Source: DAITQM01 sp036832975
GTDB lineage: Bacteria > Pseudomonadota > Gammaproteobacteria > Xanthomonadales > Wenzhouxiangellaceae
Assembly: GCA_036832975.1 (NCBI GenBank)
Contig: DAITQM010000004.1
Coordinates: 57,687-121,686 of the forward strand
Length of the DNA stretch: 64,000 nucleotides
Reading direction: 5' to 3'
Part shown: positions 46,448-55,120 of the stretch, one piece after another
How positions within the stretch are numbered: position 1 is the first letter of the stretch
Layout of the letters: each line of letters begins with the position of its first letter
Made by a program: the position numbers and the translations under genes
The notes under the pieces: generated by a model
Database searches by the model: none
The model's input: the letters and a program-made list of their open reading frames with translations, nothing else
Told to the model about the DNA's origin: nothing

Positions 46448-47704
46448 GTGTACTCGCGCCGCGCTTTTCTCGGCCGCTTAGGCGCCATGATCGGTGGCGC
46501 GTGGCTGCCGCGGCGCGCACCCGCCCGGCCGGGATCGACGATGACCGCCGTTCACGGCGATAAAATCGGACAGGCCGCTACCGGCGATCTCAAATTGTTC
46601 CTGGCCGGCGACGTTATGACCGGGCGCGGCATCGACCAGATCCTGCCCCATCCGGCAAGCCCGGAGTTGTATGAGCCGTACGTCAAAGATGCCCGCGACT
46701 ACGTTCGTTTAGCCGAAAGAAAGAACGGGACGCTGGACAAGCCGGTCGCTTTCGACTACCCGTGGGGTGACGCCTTGCCGGTGCTTCGCAAAGTCGGCGT
46801 CCATGCCCGGATCGTGAATCTTGAAACGGCCGTGACCGGGCACGATGCACCGTGGCCCGGTAAGGGCATTCACTACCGGATGGACCCTGCGCATGTCCCG
46901 CTCCTGACCGCCCTCGGCGTCGATGTCTGCGTCCTGGCCAACAACCACGTATTGGACTGGCAGCCTGCCGGGTTGCAAGAAACGCTGGCGACGCTGCACG
47001 CTGCCGGCGTGCAGACCGCCGGCGCGGGCGGTGCGCGGCGCGCGGCGGAACGGCCGGCAATCATCGAGAGTGCCGGGTGCCGTTTGCTGGTCTTCGCGTT
47101 CGGAATCGCTACCAGCGGTATTTCGCCGGCTTGGGCGGCCGGCGAGAATAGCCCCGGGGTGAATTTTCTGCCGGATTTAACCGCCAAGTCCCTGAAAAAA
47201 ACAATCCGCATCATCGGCGAGCATGCGTTGCCGGACGACCGGGTGATCGTTTCGATCCACTGGGGCGGCAACTGGGGTTATGAGGTATCCGCGGAGCGGC
47301 AGGCGTTCGCCCGGGCACTGATCGAAGAGACGGGTGTGGACCTCGTCCATGGTCATTCGTCACACCACCCGCAGGGTATTGAAGTTTTCCGCGAACGCTT
47401 GATTCTTTACGGCTGCGGCGATTTCCTGAACGATTACGAAGGCATTACCGGCCGCGAGTCTTACCGCCCGGATCTGACGCTGATGTATCTGGCGGACCTG
47501 GATACCGCCAGCGGAGCGTTGCGCCGCCTGACGTTGATCCCGCTGCAAATCCACCAAATGCGGCTGCGCCAGGCCGGCGAAAAAGACATCCGCTGGCTGG
47601 CGGCAACGCTGACCCGCTACAGCAAACCCCTGGGCGGCGGTACAACACTCGCATTGCAACCGGCCGACGACAGCCGGCCCATGACGCTGGCACTGCGCTG
47701 GTAA
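46448..47704 (+). CDS. CapA family (PgsA/poly-gamma-glutamate capsule) metallophosphatase-like protein
   Basis: A 418-aa protein of the CapA/PGA_cap family with calcineurin-like phosphoesterase motifs: LFLAGDVMTGRGID, VNLETAVTG, VCVLANNHVLDW, SIHWGGNW and HGHSSHHPQGIE. The N-terminus MYSRRAFLGRLGAMIGG is a probable Tat signal. CapA proteins take part in poly-gamma-glutamate synthesis or transport, but no capBC genes are nearby and many members have other roles. The start is GTG, 14 bp after the PEBP gene. Confidence 0.85.
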   Translation: MYSRRAFLGRLGAMIGGAWLPRRAPARPGSTMTAVHGDKIGQAATGDLKLFLAGDVMTGRGIDQILPHPASPELYEPYVKDARDYVRLAERKNGTLDKPVAFDYPWGDALPVLRKVGVHARIVNLETAVTGHDAPWPGKGIHYRMDPAHVPLLTALGVDVCVLANNHVLDWQPAGLQETLATLHAAGVQTAGAGGARRAAERPAIIESAGCRLLVFAFGIATSGISPAWAAGENSPGVNFLPDLTAKSLKKTIRIIGEHALPDDRVIVSIHWGGNWGYEVSAERQAFARALIEETGVDLVHGHSSHHPQGIEVFRERLILYGCGDFLNDYEGITGRESYRPDLTLMYLADLDTASGALRRLTLIPLQIHQMRLRQAGEKDIRWLAATLTRYSKPLGGGTTLALQPADDSRPMTLALRW

Positions 47705-47792
47705 GACCCTGAATATCTGAAACCTGCCTATTGTCTGCAAAGACCGGCCGCCAGGCGTTTCCGGCGGCTGGGAGGTTTCAAGATCGTGTCGT

Positions 47793-47918
47793 ATGTGGTT
47801 GAGTGAGCGTTTTCTTCGCGAACTCGAGCACGGCAAGGAGACCATCGAATTGGGTCGGGCACTCAAGGTGCTGGCCGGACTTGGCATCGAACTCGAGGCG
47901 CAGGCACGGCCGTTATGA
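47793..47918 (+). pseudogene. hipB: C-terminal remnant of a HipB-type antitoxin
   Basis: The frame reads SERFLRELEHGKETIELG and LKVLAGLGIELEAQ, the end of an XRE/HipB HTH domain. The N-terminal half of the helix-turn-helix is missing and upstream sequence is unrelated. The stop overlaps the hipA start (ATGA), the native coupling of hipBA. Confidence 0.65.
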
Positions 47919-48139
47919 CGATCCGCAGGCTTCATGCGTTGTGGTGTGACGGCACGCCGATAGGGCAGTTCATCGAAACAGGTGCGCGGCAGGTCCGGTT
48001 CGAATACACGAAAGATTACGAAGGTTCGCCGATCTCAGTTTCGCTGCCGCCAGCGGAACAGCCTAAATCGGAATTTGCCGCGGTCAATTTCCTCGATAAC
48101 CTGCTGCCCGAGAACCCGGCGCCGAATCTACCCACATGA
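47915..48139 (+). pseudogene. hipA: N-terminal remnant of a HipA-type kinase
   Basis: 74 codons match only the N-subdomain 1 of HipA: LWCDGTPIGQFIE, VRFEYTKDYEGSPISVSLP and VNFLDNLLPENP. It stops right after this and lacks the kinase core. With the truncated hipB upstream it is a two-sided hipBA scar. A different gene (rtcB) begins on the other strand 24 bp later. Confidence 0.7.
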
Positions 48140-48163
48140 ATGTGGCGAATCTCCTAAAAATAT

Positions 48164-48679
48164 CTACCCCTTTATACACACCACCGGCTTGAGTCTGGCC
48201 ACTTTGCGCGCCAGCCCGGCGCGGTCGGCAACGCCGACTACCGCCGAAACGTCTTTGTAGGCGCCCGGCGCTTCTTCGGCGACGCCGCGCAAGCTGGGGC
48301 TGCGGATCAGAATCCCGTGGCCGGCAAGATCGTCCACCACTTTGCGGCCCTGCCAGCGCTTCGTCGCCTGGCGCCGGCTCATCGCCCGGCCGGCACCGTG
48401 GCAGGCCGAAGACCACGACAAGGCTTCACCTTCGGCGGCGTCGAACGCCGCGACGCAGCCGATCGGAAAGCCATAGCCCCAGTGCGCGTCGGGCATCGCG
48501 TAGGACGCGCCGACGATGCCGGGCAACATCGCGACGTTGGCGATCTGTTCGTAAACTTTGTGATCCATGGCGCGGACCAGCGCTTCGTCGGCATAGATCA
48601 CGCCCGGAACGCGCATCGCCCCGTGCGGCGCGATATGCCATTCATATGCCGATCGCCGGTTCAGCAGATTGAGATCCAC
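48164..48679 (-). CDS. rtcB: RtcB RNA ligase with an in-frame internal deletion
   Basis: RtcB joins RNA 2',3'-cyclic phosphate (or 3'-phosphate) to 5'-OH ends, in tRNA splicing or RNA repair. The normal enzyme is over 400 aa; here only 171 aa remain. Residues 1-about 87 are the RtcB N-terminus (MPDAHWGYGFPIGCVAAFD), and from about residue 92 the sequence is the C-terminus (SACHGAGRAMSR; PSLRGVAEEAPGAYKDV; ending PVVCIKG). The middle, with the GGVGFDxxCGVR metal site and most manganese ligands, is absent although the reading frame is intact. Ligase activity is not expected. GTG start, 9 bp after the archease fusion stop; the pair forms an operon. Confidence 0.75.
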   Translation of the reverse strand: MDLNLLNRRSAYEWHIAPHGAMRVPGVIYADEALVRAMDHKVYEQIANVAMLPGIVGASYAMPDAHWGYGFPIGCVAAFDAAEGEALSWSSACHGAGRAMSRRQATKRWQGRKVVDDLAGHGILIRSPSLRGVAEEAPGAYKDVSAVVGVADRAGLARKVARLKPVVCIKG

Positions 48680-48688
48680 GACCGCGCC

Positions 48689-49777
48689 TCACACATCGAT
48701 CACGCACTGCGCGCGCCACGGCGATTCGGCGGCGGGACCGCCTTCGTCCCGGCCGGCATAAAGCTCGGTCAGCGTCGCGCCTTTGACTTCGACCGCCGGC
48801 TGGTGGCGGGCGACGTCGATCGCCTCGCCGTGCAGTTCGGCGTCGAGTTCAAGGTTAGTGATATGGACGACGAAACGGGAAAACAACATGCTGCGCGTCG
48901 CCATCTCGAAGACGATGGCGTCGATCCAGTTGACGAACAGCATATCCAGGTTTTCACCACGGCACGCGACTTTGACGCAGACCCGCGGCGCGACGACCGC
49001 CGGGTCGCAGATCACCGCGGTCAAGGCCACCGCCGCCTGGGCGAAAGCCTCCTCCGGCGTCGCCCCACGGCCGCGGATGCCGATATCGGCTTCGTGCTCG
49101 AAATGCTCGTAGCGGCCACCGACAGCCGCCTCATCCCGCCGCACGGCGCGGAAAAAGCCGATTGTTCCGGCCGGTGTATTCAACCGCCCGCAGTGTTCCA
49201 CGCTGCTAAAATTCGCCGCCGCAATCAGCGCCGGCATGCTGCCGGCCGCATGATCGGCAGTGACCGCAAAGCCGTCCATCAGCCGGACAAAAAAGAACAA
49301 AGCGTGCATCGGCCACGGGCGCGGCCGATCCCAATCGGCAATGTGCAACTCACCGCCGGGCTTCAGCACGCGCCGGGCTTCACCGAGCGCCCGATGTTTC
49401 TGTGCCGCCGTCAAGTGATGGAAAAAAAGCGTCGATAGCACGCGGTCGAACGTCCGGTCGGAGTATGGCAGCGCGGTCGCCGTGCCCCGATCGAAATGAA
49501 TGGGGGCGCCGGTGGCCTTGCGCCGCGCCCGGCGGAGCACCTCGGGATCGGCGTCGAGCCCGGTGACGCCGGCCCGCGGATAGCGCTTCGCGACCTCCAG
49601 GGCAAGCGTCCCGGTCCCGCAACCCAAGTCCAACACCGCCATGCCGTCGTGCATCGCCGCCTGCGCGATCAACCGCCGCTTGAACACCCGCTCGCGCGCG
49701 GCGAGGGCGACGACCGGATCGTAAATGCCGGTCAAACAGCGCCAACCGAGCGCGTGGATGATGGATCTGTCGTTCAT
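48689..49777 (-). CDS. SAM-dependent methyltransferase fused to archease
   Basis: A single 362-aa frame with two complete domains. Residues 1-215 are a class I methyltransferase: motif I LDLGCGTGTLALEVAKRYP (49-67), an acidic VTGLDADPE, ALPYSDRTFDRVLST and LKPGGELHIADWD. Residues 222-362 are archease: YEHFEHEADIGIRGRGATPE, LFVNWIDAIVFEM, and the end CVIDV, with D231 and D361 at the metal-binding positions. Archease activates RtcB by promoting its guanylylation, and rtcB follows directly. No start codon sits at the domain junction, so this is a real fusion. The methyl acceptor is unknown; RNA is a guess. Confidence 0.85.
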   Translation of the reverse strand: MNDRSIIHALGWRCLTGIYDPVVALAARERVFKRRLIAQAAMHDGMAVLDLGCGTGTLALEVAKRYPRAGVTGLDADPEVLRRARRKATGAPIHFDRGTATALPYSDRTFDRVLSTLFFHHLTAAQKHRALGEARRVLKPGGELHIADWDRPRPWPMHALFFFVRLMDGFAVTADHAAGSMPALIAAANFSSVEHCGRLNTPAGTIGFFRAVRRDEAAVGGRYEHFEHEADIGIRGRGATPEEAFAQAAVALTAVICDPAVVAPRVCVKVACRGENLDMLFVNWIDAIVFEMATRSMLFSRFVVHITNLELDAELHGEAIDVARHQPAVEVKGATLTELYAGRDEGGPAAESPWRAQCVIDV

Positions 49778-49902
49778 TCCTGCACACGCCGAGGTACTGA
49801 ACTGATGTCTGACGGATTATCGCGCAATTGCCCCGGCCCGGCTTGTCCGCCGGTGGTTGACCGCTGTTCCAGGTGACGTTTCCCGCCGCTGGCGCGATCC
49901 GG

Positions 49903-49908
49903 GATAAT
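49903..49908 (+). promoter_or_regulatory. -10 hexamer placed for a leaderless symporter start
   Basis: GATAAT ends exactly 6 nt before the ATG at 49915; no Shine-Dalgarno is present. No good -35. Confidence 0.4.
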
Positions 49909-49914
49909 GCCGCG

Positions 49915-51300
49915 ATGAGTATGCCATTGACTTTGCTGCTTTATCTCGCCGCGTTGCTGGCGATCGGCGCCTGGGCGGCGCGGCGCACGGCGGACAGCGA
50001 CGATTTTCATCTCGGCGGACGGCGGCTCGGGCCGTTTGTCGCGGCGCTCAGCGCCTCGGCCAGTTCGTCTTCGGCGTGGAGTCTGCTCGGGGTCAGCGGT
50101 GCGGCTTACGCCTGGGGTCTGCCGGCGATCTGGCTGCTGCCGGCGGTGCTCAGCGGGTTCTGGATCAACTGGACGTGGGTCGCGCCGCGCCTCAGAAGGC
50201 GCAATGACGAGTGCCACGCCATGACGCTGATCGAATTTCTCGGCCACGGGCTTGCCGCCGGTGACGCCCGCCAACTACGTCGCGGCGGCGCCTTGATCAT
50301 TCTTTTTTCGTTCACGTTTTATATCGCCTCGCAATTCCAGGCGGCCGGCACAGCGCTCGGCGCGGCGTTGCCGATCGGCGAGCGGGCGGCGATCGCTTAT
50401 GGCGCCTTGATCGTGGTCGGATACGTACTGCTCGGCGGCTTCTGGGCGGCGAGCGTCACCGATGCCTTGCAGGGCGTGATGATGGCGTTGGTGGCGCTGA
50501 TCCTGCCGCTAATCGCTCTCGCGGCGGCGGGCGGAATACCCGGCGTATGGCAGGATCTCGCGGCGGATGGCGTGGCGTTCTCGTGGACAGCGCAACCCGG
50601 TTTTCTCACTGCGGCGCTGTTTGTCGCCGGCCTGCTCGGGATCGGCCTCGGTTATCCCGGCCAGCCGCACGTCGTCAACCGTTTCATGGCGCTCGCCTCA
50701 GCCGATTCGATCCGCCTCGCCCGGTGGCTGGCGCTCGGCTGGGCGGCGGTGATCTACAGCGGTATGATCGTCCTCGGCTGGGCGATGCGGGTCTTGTCGC
50801 CGGGCCTGGCCGACCGCGAAACGGCGTTGTTCGAGGCGGCATCCCTGCTGTTACCGGCGGTGCTCGGCGGCATCGTCACCGGCAGCGTGCTCGCCGCGAT
50901 CATGTCCACCGCCGATTCGCAATTGCTGGTCGCCGGCAGCGCGGTGAGCCACGATTTCAGCCGCCGGCGCCCGTCACTCGTCGTCGATCGCCTCGTCGTG
51001 CTGCTGCTCGGTATCGCGGCGGTGCTCATCGCCTGGTATTTCCCGAGCACCCTGTTTCGCCGCGTGTTGTTTGCCTGGCAGGCGCTCGGCAACGCCTTCG
51101 GGCCGCTGCTGATCGTGCTGTTGTGGCGCGGCCCGCCTGCCGCCCGGGCCCGCTTCTGGAGCATGACCAGCGGTTTTGCGTTGACCGTCGTCTTGAGCCT
51201 TTTACCGGACGCGCCGGGCGACGCCGCCGAGCGCCTGTTGCCCTTCGCCGTCGCGCTGGCCATTGCGTTTTACGGCAGTACAAAGCGGTTTCGGGGTTAA
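49915..51300 (+). CDS. sodium/solute symporter, SSS family (PutP-like)
   Basis: Integral membrane sodium-coupled symporter of 461 aa with about twelve to thirteen helices. PutP-like features are an early SASASSSSAWSLLGVSGAAY (Na+ and substrate region), GYPGQPHVVNRFMA and ILAAIMSTADSQLLVAGSAV-like segments (AAIMSTADSQLLVA). The closest known group is proline symporters, so proline is the likely but unproven substrate. ATG 49915 is chosen over an upstream in-frame ATG at 49873, which adds 14 polar residues before the first helix. It is divergent from the archease gene and convergent with relA (4-bp overlap). Confidence 0.87.
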   Translation: MSMPLTLLLYLAALLAIGAWAARRTADSDDFHLGGRRLGPFVAALSASASSSSAWSLLGVSGAAYAWGLPAIWLLPAVLSGFWINWTWVAPRLRRRNDECHAMTLIEFLGHGLAAGDARQLRRGGALIILFSFTFYIASQFQAAGTALGAALPIGERAAIAYGALIVVGYVLLGGFWAASVTDALQGVMMALVALILPLIALAAAGGIPGVWQDLAADGVAFSWTAQPGFLTAALFVAGLLGIGLGYPGQPHVVNRFMALASADSIRLARWLALGWAAVIYSGMIVLGWAMRVLSPGLADRETALFEAASLLLPAVLGGIVTGSVLAAIMSTADSQLLVAGSAVSHDFSRRRPSLVVDRLVVLLLGIAAVLIAWYFPSTLFRRVLFAWQALGNAFGPLLIVLLWRGPPAARARFWSMTSGFALTVVLSLLPDAPGDAAERLLPFAVALAIAFYGSTKRFRG

Positions 51301-53480
51301 CCCGCGCGGCGGGCGTCGATCACGGCCGGCAGGCTTTGTAACTTGTCCAGCACAGTGCGCAGTTGGTCCTGGCCACCGACGCGGATGGCGAGGTGAAGAT
51401 CGAGGATGCCGGCCGCGGTTTGCTGCCGCGGCAGTGCCGCGATCCCGGCGCCGGCGTTCTGCAACACGCCGCTGATTTCCTTCAGCACCGCCTCGCTCTC
51501 TTCGGCGCGGACCCGGATCTCGACGGTATAGTCGGATCGCGTTTTGGCTCCCCAATCGACATCGAGCAGGCGCGCGCGGTCGGCGCCGGCCAGCCGGGCG
51601 AGCGTCGCGCAATCGGCCCGGTGCACGCTGATGCCGCGGCCGCGTGTGATATAGCCGCAGATCGCATCGCCGGGCACCGGCTGGCAGCAGCGCGCCAGGT
51701 GGTGCAGCAGGCCGCCGGTACCGGCGACCTGGATTTCATCGGCGACCTTCGACGCCGGGGGGCGCGCTGGCGGGCGGGGGAGTAGGGTGGCCGGCGGCGG
51801 GGGTTGCGCGCTGCGCAGCACAGCGCCGCTGACCTGCTGCACCGTCAGATCACCGGCACCGAGCGCGACATACAATTCATCGGCCCCCGGCAGATTGAAC
51901 TGCGCGGCGAGCGCGGCGAGATCGGGATCGCGCTGGTTAAGCCGTTTCAGTTCCTCGTCGAGCCACTGCCGGCCGGCGGCCAGGTGGGCGCTCCAGTCGG
52001 CTTGCCGAAACCATTGCCGGATCTTGTTCCGGGCCCGGCCACTTTTGAGGTAGCCGAGGCGCGGGTTGAGCCAGTCGCGGCTCGGCCGCGGTTCGCGCGC
52101 CGTCAGAATTTCGACCCGCTCGCCGGTTAAAAGCGGCCGGTTGAGCGGCACGATGCGGCCGTTGACCTTGGCCCCGCGGCAGCGGTGACCGATCAGCGTA
52201 TGAATCTGATAAGCGAAATCGAGCGCTGTCGCCCCGGCCGGCAGGTCGATCACCTCACCGCGTGGCGTCAGGACGTAAACGCGCTCCTCGCTGGTCAGGC
52301 CGGCGAACTGTTCGAGCAACCCGGCATCGTCTTGCAAATCGTGATCGGCTTCGAGCAGTTGGCGCAGCGCCTTGATTTTGTTGTTGAACTTCTCGTCGTC
52401 GGGGCCGCCTTCCTTGTAGCGCCAGTGCGCCGCGACGCCGAGTTCGGCCTCGTCGTGCATCGCCTGGGTGCGAATTTGCACTTCGACCGCCTGCCCGGCC
52501 TCGCCGATCACCGCGGTGTGCAGCGATTGATAGCCATTGGGTTTGGGGTGGGTGATGTAATCGTCGAACTCGCCGGGCACCGGTGTGAAGTGCATGTGCA
52601 CGACGCCGAGGGCGCGATAACAATCGGCGACCTCGTCGACCAGCACGCGAACCGCGCGGATATCGTACAAATCATGGTAGTCCAGCCCTTTGCGCTGCAT
52701 TTTGCGCCAGATGCTGTAGATATGTTTCGGCCGGCCGCTGACCTTGGCGGCGACGCCGGCGGCGGCGAGCACGGCCTCCAGGCGTTTTATAAGCGAGGAG
52801 ATAAACGCTTCACGGTCGGCGCGCCGTTCGGCGACCAGGCCGCTCACTCGCTCGTATTCGTCCGGCTGCAGGTAACGGAACGACAGATCCTCGAGTTCCC
52901 ATTTCAATTGCCAGATACCGAGCCGGTTGGCGAGCGGCGCGTGGATCTGCATGGTTTCGGCGGCCAAGCGCCGGGCGCTTTCGGCATCGCCGTCCGCGGC
53001 CTCGCGCAGCGCCAGCAGGCGGACGGCGAGCGCCACCATCACAACCCGAACGTCGCCGGCCAAGGCCAGCAGCAGGCGGCGCAGGTTTTCGGCCCGATCG
53101 CGTGTCGCAGCCTCGGCCTCGGCGGTGTAATGGCGGACCTGGGCGAGGGCGTTCAATTGCGCCTGTATGCGTTCCGGCCAAGCGCCCTCGCCGCCGGCGA
53201 TGCAGTCGTCATGATGAACGCGGTCGAGTTCGAGGATCGCCGCCGCTGTTGTTTCCGGATCGGCGGCCAGGTGGGCGACGATCTCCAACAGCGCGCCGAG
53301 GCGCGCGCCACACCCCGGGTCGCGCTCGACAACGGCGGCCAGCGCCCGGCCGACCAGGTCGGCGCCGGCGCCGGCGTGCCGGCGGTAAGCCTGCACCCAG
53401 TCCACCAGGTCCGGGTACGACCGCCATGCCGCACCGGATGACGGCGATCCACCGCGGGCGGGATGGGCGGTTTCGCTCAA
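51297..53480 (-). CDS. relA: (p)ppGpp synthetase, RelA type
   Basis: Ribosome-associated alarmone synthetase for the stringent response. The 727-aa protein has an N-terminal HD-like domain without the metal-binding HD pair (inactive hydrolase), the synthetase domain with SGRPKHIYSIWRKM and the acidic EFDD motif (304-307) typical of monofunctional RelA, NGYQSLHT, then TGS (VYVLTPRGEVIDLPAGATALDFAYQIH), a zinc-finger-like and an ACT domain. The start is TTG with GGAG 8 nt upstream. The poor start codon may keep expression low. SpoT is not in the window. Confidence 0.94.
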   Translation of the reverse strand: MSETAHPARGGSPSSGAAWRSYPDLVDWVQAYRRHAGAGADLVGRALAAVVERDPGCGARLGALLEIVAHLAADPETTAAAILELDRVHHDDCIAGGEGAWPERIQAQLNALAQVRHYTAEAEAATRDRAENLRRLLLALAGDVRVVMVALAVRLLALREAADGDAESARRLAAETMQIHAPLANRLGIWQLKWELEDLSFRYLQPDEYERVSGLVAERRADREAFISSLIKRLEAVLAAAGVAAKVSGRPKHIYSIWRKMQRKGLDYHDLYDIRAVRVLVDEVADCYRALGVVHMHFTPVPGEFDDYITHPKPNGYQSLHTAVIGEAGQAVEVQIRTQAMHDEAELGVAAHWRYKEGGPDDEKFNNKIKALRQLLEADHDLQDDAGLLEQFAGLTSEERVYVLTPRGEVIDLPAGATALDFAYQIHTLIGHRCRGAKVNGRIVPLNRPLLTGERVEILTAREPRPSRDWLNPRLGYLKSGRARNKIRQWFRQADWSAHLAAGRQWLDEELKRLNQRDPDLAALAAQFNLPGADELYVALGAGDLTVQQVSGAVLRSAQPPPPATLLPRPPARPPASKVADEIQVAGTGGLLHHLARCCQPVPGDAICGYITRGRGISVHRADCATLARLAGADRARLLDVDWGAKTRSDYTVEIRVRAEESEAVLKEISGVLQNAGAGIAALPRQQTAAGILDLHLAIRVGGQDQLRTVLDKLQSLPAVIDARRAG

Positions 53481-53593
53481 CGATAGGCTCCGTTAAAATC
53501 CATTTTGATGATTCACTGACCCATGGGCGATCTTGCGTGCAGGCGATCCAGTTCAAAGCCAAAGGCGCGGCTGAAGCCGCCCGCCGCCATGCG

Positions 53594-54910
53594 ATGATGA
53601 TACTGAATGCGCTGCGCCGCCAACCGCGCCTCAGCGCTCTCGCCCTGGCTTTTATCGGCACCTCGCTGCTCCTCGGCGTGACGGTACCGGACGACAGCGC
53701 CGGGGCTTCGCGCCCGGCGGCGCTGCGCAGCGCGACGTTGCCGCTCAGCGGGCAGCTCATCGGGCCGGCCGGCGGGACACAGCGGGAAGCGGCACCGCCC
53801 GCCGGCGCACCCGGCGAGTGGATCCGCTACACGGTCGCTGCCGGGGATACGCTGGAAGCGATTTTCCGGCGGCTCGGCCTCGGTGCCGGCTTGCTGCACC
53901 AGATCGTGACGCTCGACGCCGAAACCCGCAAGCTGGCCCGCCTGCTGCCGGGCCAGGAGATCGGCGTGCGGCTGACCGCCGGCGGCGATTTTCAAGCTCT
54001 GCGCGTCGACCGCGGCTCGAACTGGTTGACGGTCGAGCAAGGCGCCTCGGGCCTGGCCGCCCGCCAAGAGGAGCGCAGCATGCTGCCCGAACTGCGCCTG
54101 GTCACGGGCGTCGTCCACCAATCGCTCTACCAGGCCGGCAAGGACGCGGGACTCAGCGATGCGCTGATCCTCAACATGGCGAATATTTTCGCCTGGGATC
54201 TCGATCTCGTCTATGACCTGCGCGACGGCGACCGCTTCTACGTGCTCTACGAGGAAATCCGCCGCGACGGCGCTTATCTCAAGGACGGCGAAGTGCTGGC
54301 CGCGATCTTCGTCAACCGCGGCAAGGTGTACCAGGCGGTGCGCTTCGACGCCGGCGAAGGGCCGAAGTACTACACGCCGGAAGGCAAACCGATGCGCAAG
54401 GCATTTCTGCGGGCGCCGCTGAATTTTCTGCGTGTCACGTCCAATTTCAACCCGCGCCGCTTTCATCCGGTGCTCAAGCGGGTGCGGGCGCACAACGGTG
54501 TCGATTACGGCGCCCCGGTGGGCACGCCGGTCTATGCCGCCGGCGACGGCACAGTGATCGCCGCGGCCTACGGCAGCGCCAACGGCAATTATGTGTTTAT
54601 CCGGCACCCCAACCGGATCGAAACCCGTTACTTGCACCTTTCCCGGCGGACCGTCAAGAACGGCGAACGGGTCCGGCAGGGCCAGACCATCGGCCTGGTC
54701 GGCGCCACCGGTCTGGCCAACGGCCCGCATCTGCACTACGAGTTTCTGGTCGCCGGCCAACACCGTAATCCACGCACCATCCAGTTACCGGCCGCCGATC
54801 CGGTGCCGGCGACCCGCCTCGCCGATTTCCGCGGCCACGCCGGGCCGCTGCTCGCCCATTTGACGAGCTTGCAGGATCCGCCGCCGGCGATGACCGCCGC
54901 CGCACCGTGA
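53594..54910 (+). CDS. M23 family murein metallopeptidase with LysM-like/OapA domain
   Basis: Periplasmic peptidoglycan DD-endopeptidase-type protein of about 438 aa. It has a membrane anchor or signal (ALALAFIGTSLLLGVTV), an OapA/LysM-like domain (YTVAAGDTLEAIFRRLGL), a long central region (IFAWDLDLVYDLRDGDRFYVLYEE) and a C-terminal LytM domain with HNGVDYGAPVGTPVYAAGDG, His in TRYLHLS and HLHYEF. The full zinc set suggests activity, as in MepM. ATG 53594 is used; a GTG at 53537 would add 19 residues. It is divergent from relA. Confidence 0.9.
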   Translation: MMILNALRRQPRLSALALAFIGTSLLLGVTVPDDSAGASRPAALRSATLPLSGQLIGPAGGTQREAAPPAGAPGEWIRYTVAAGDTLEAIFRRLGLGAGLLHQIVTLDAETRKLARLLPGQEIGVRLTAGGDFQALRVDRGSNWLTVEQGASGLAARQEERSMLPELRLVTGVVHQSLYQAGKDAGLSDALILNMANIFAWDLDLVYDLRDGDRFYVLYEEIRRDGAYLKDGEVLAAIFVNRGKVYQAVRFDAGEGPKYYTPEGKPMRKAFLRAPLNFLRVTSNFNPRRFHPVLKRVRAHNGVDYGAPVGTPVYAAGDGTVIAAAYGSANGNYVFIRHPNRIETRYLHLSRRTVKNGERVRQGQTIGLVGATGLANGPHLHYEFLVAGQHRNPRTIQLPAADPVPATRLADFRGHAGPLLAHLTSLQDPPPAMTAAAP

Positions 54911-54941
54911 ATCGTGAAAACCGTGGGTCATCAATGCTTAT

Positions 54942-55120
54942 CCCGCCTTATTCACCACCGGTTCGTCACGAGGCGCTGTCAGGCCGCGCAGATGGGGCGT
55001 TTCGCGACCGAGCGCACCGGAAGCGTACTGGCCTGTACGTTGAGGATGCGCGACCGAGTGAAACGCCCCAGGTGCGTGGCCTGGCGGCGCCGCAGTAGGA
55101 GGGGTGGTGAATAAGGCGGG
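54942..55120. repeat. 179-bp long imperfect hairpin repeat
   Basis: Perfect 18-bp outer arms (54942-54959 and 55103-55120) and nested complementary blocks inside: GGCGC/GCGCC, CAGGCC/GGCCTG, GGGGCGTTTC/GAAACGCCCC, GCGCA/TGCGC and the loop CGTAC/GTACG. The whole interval can fold into one long interrupted hairpin. Its right arm contains the anmK Shine-Dalgarno and start codon. It looks like a dispersed non-coding element; no second copy is in the window. Confidence 0.7.

Noticed and set aside
54907..55114. Short open frames between the M23 peptidase and anmK genes
   Set aside because: They lie within the hairpin repeat and have no independent support.
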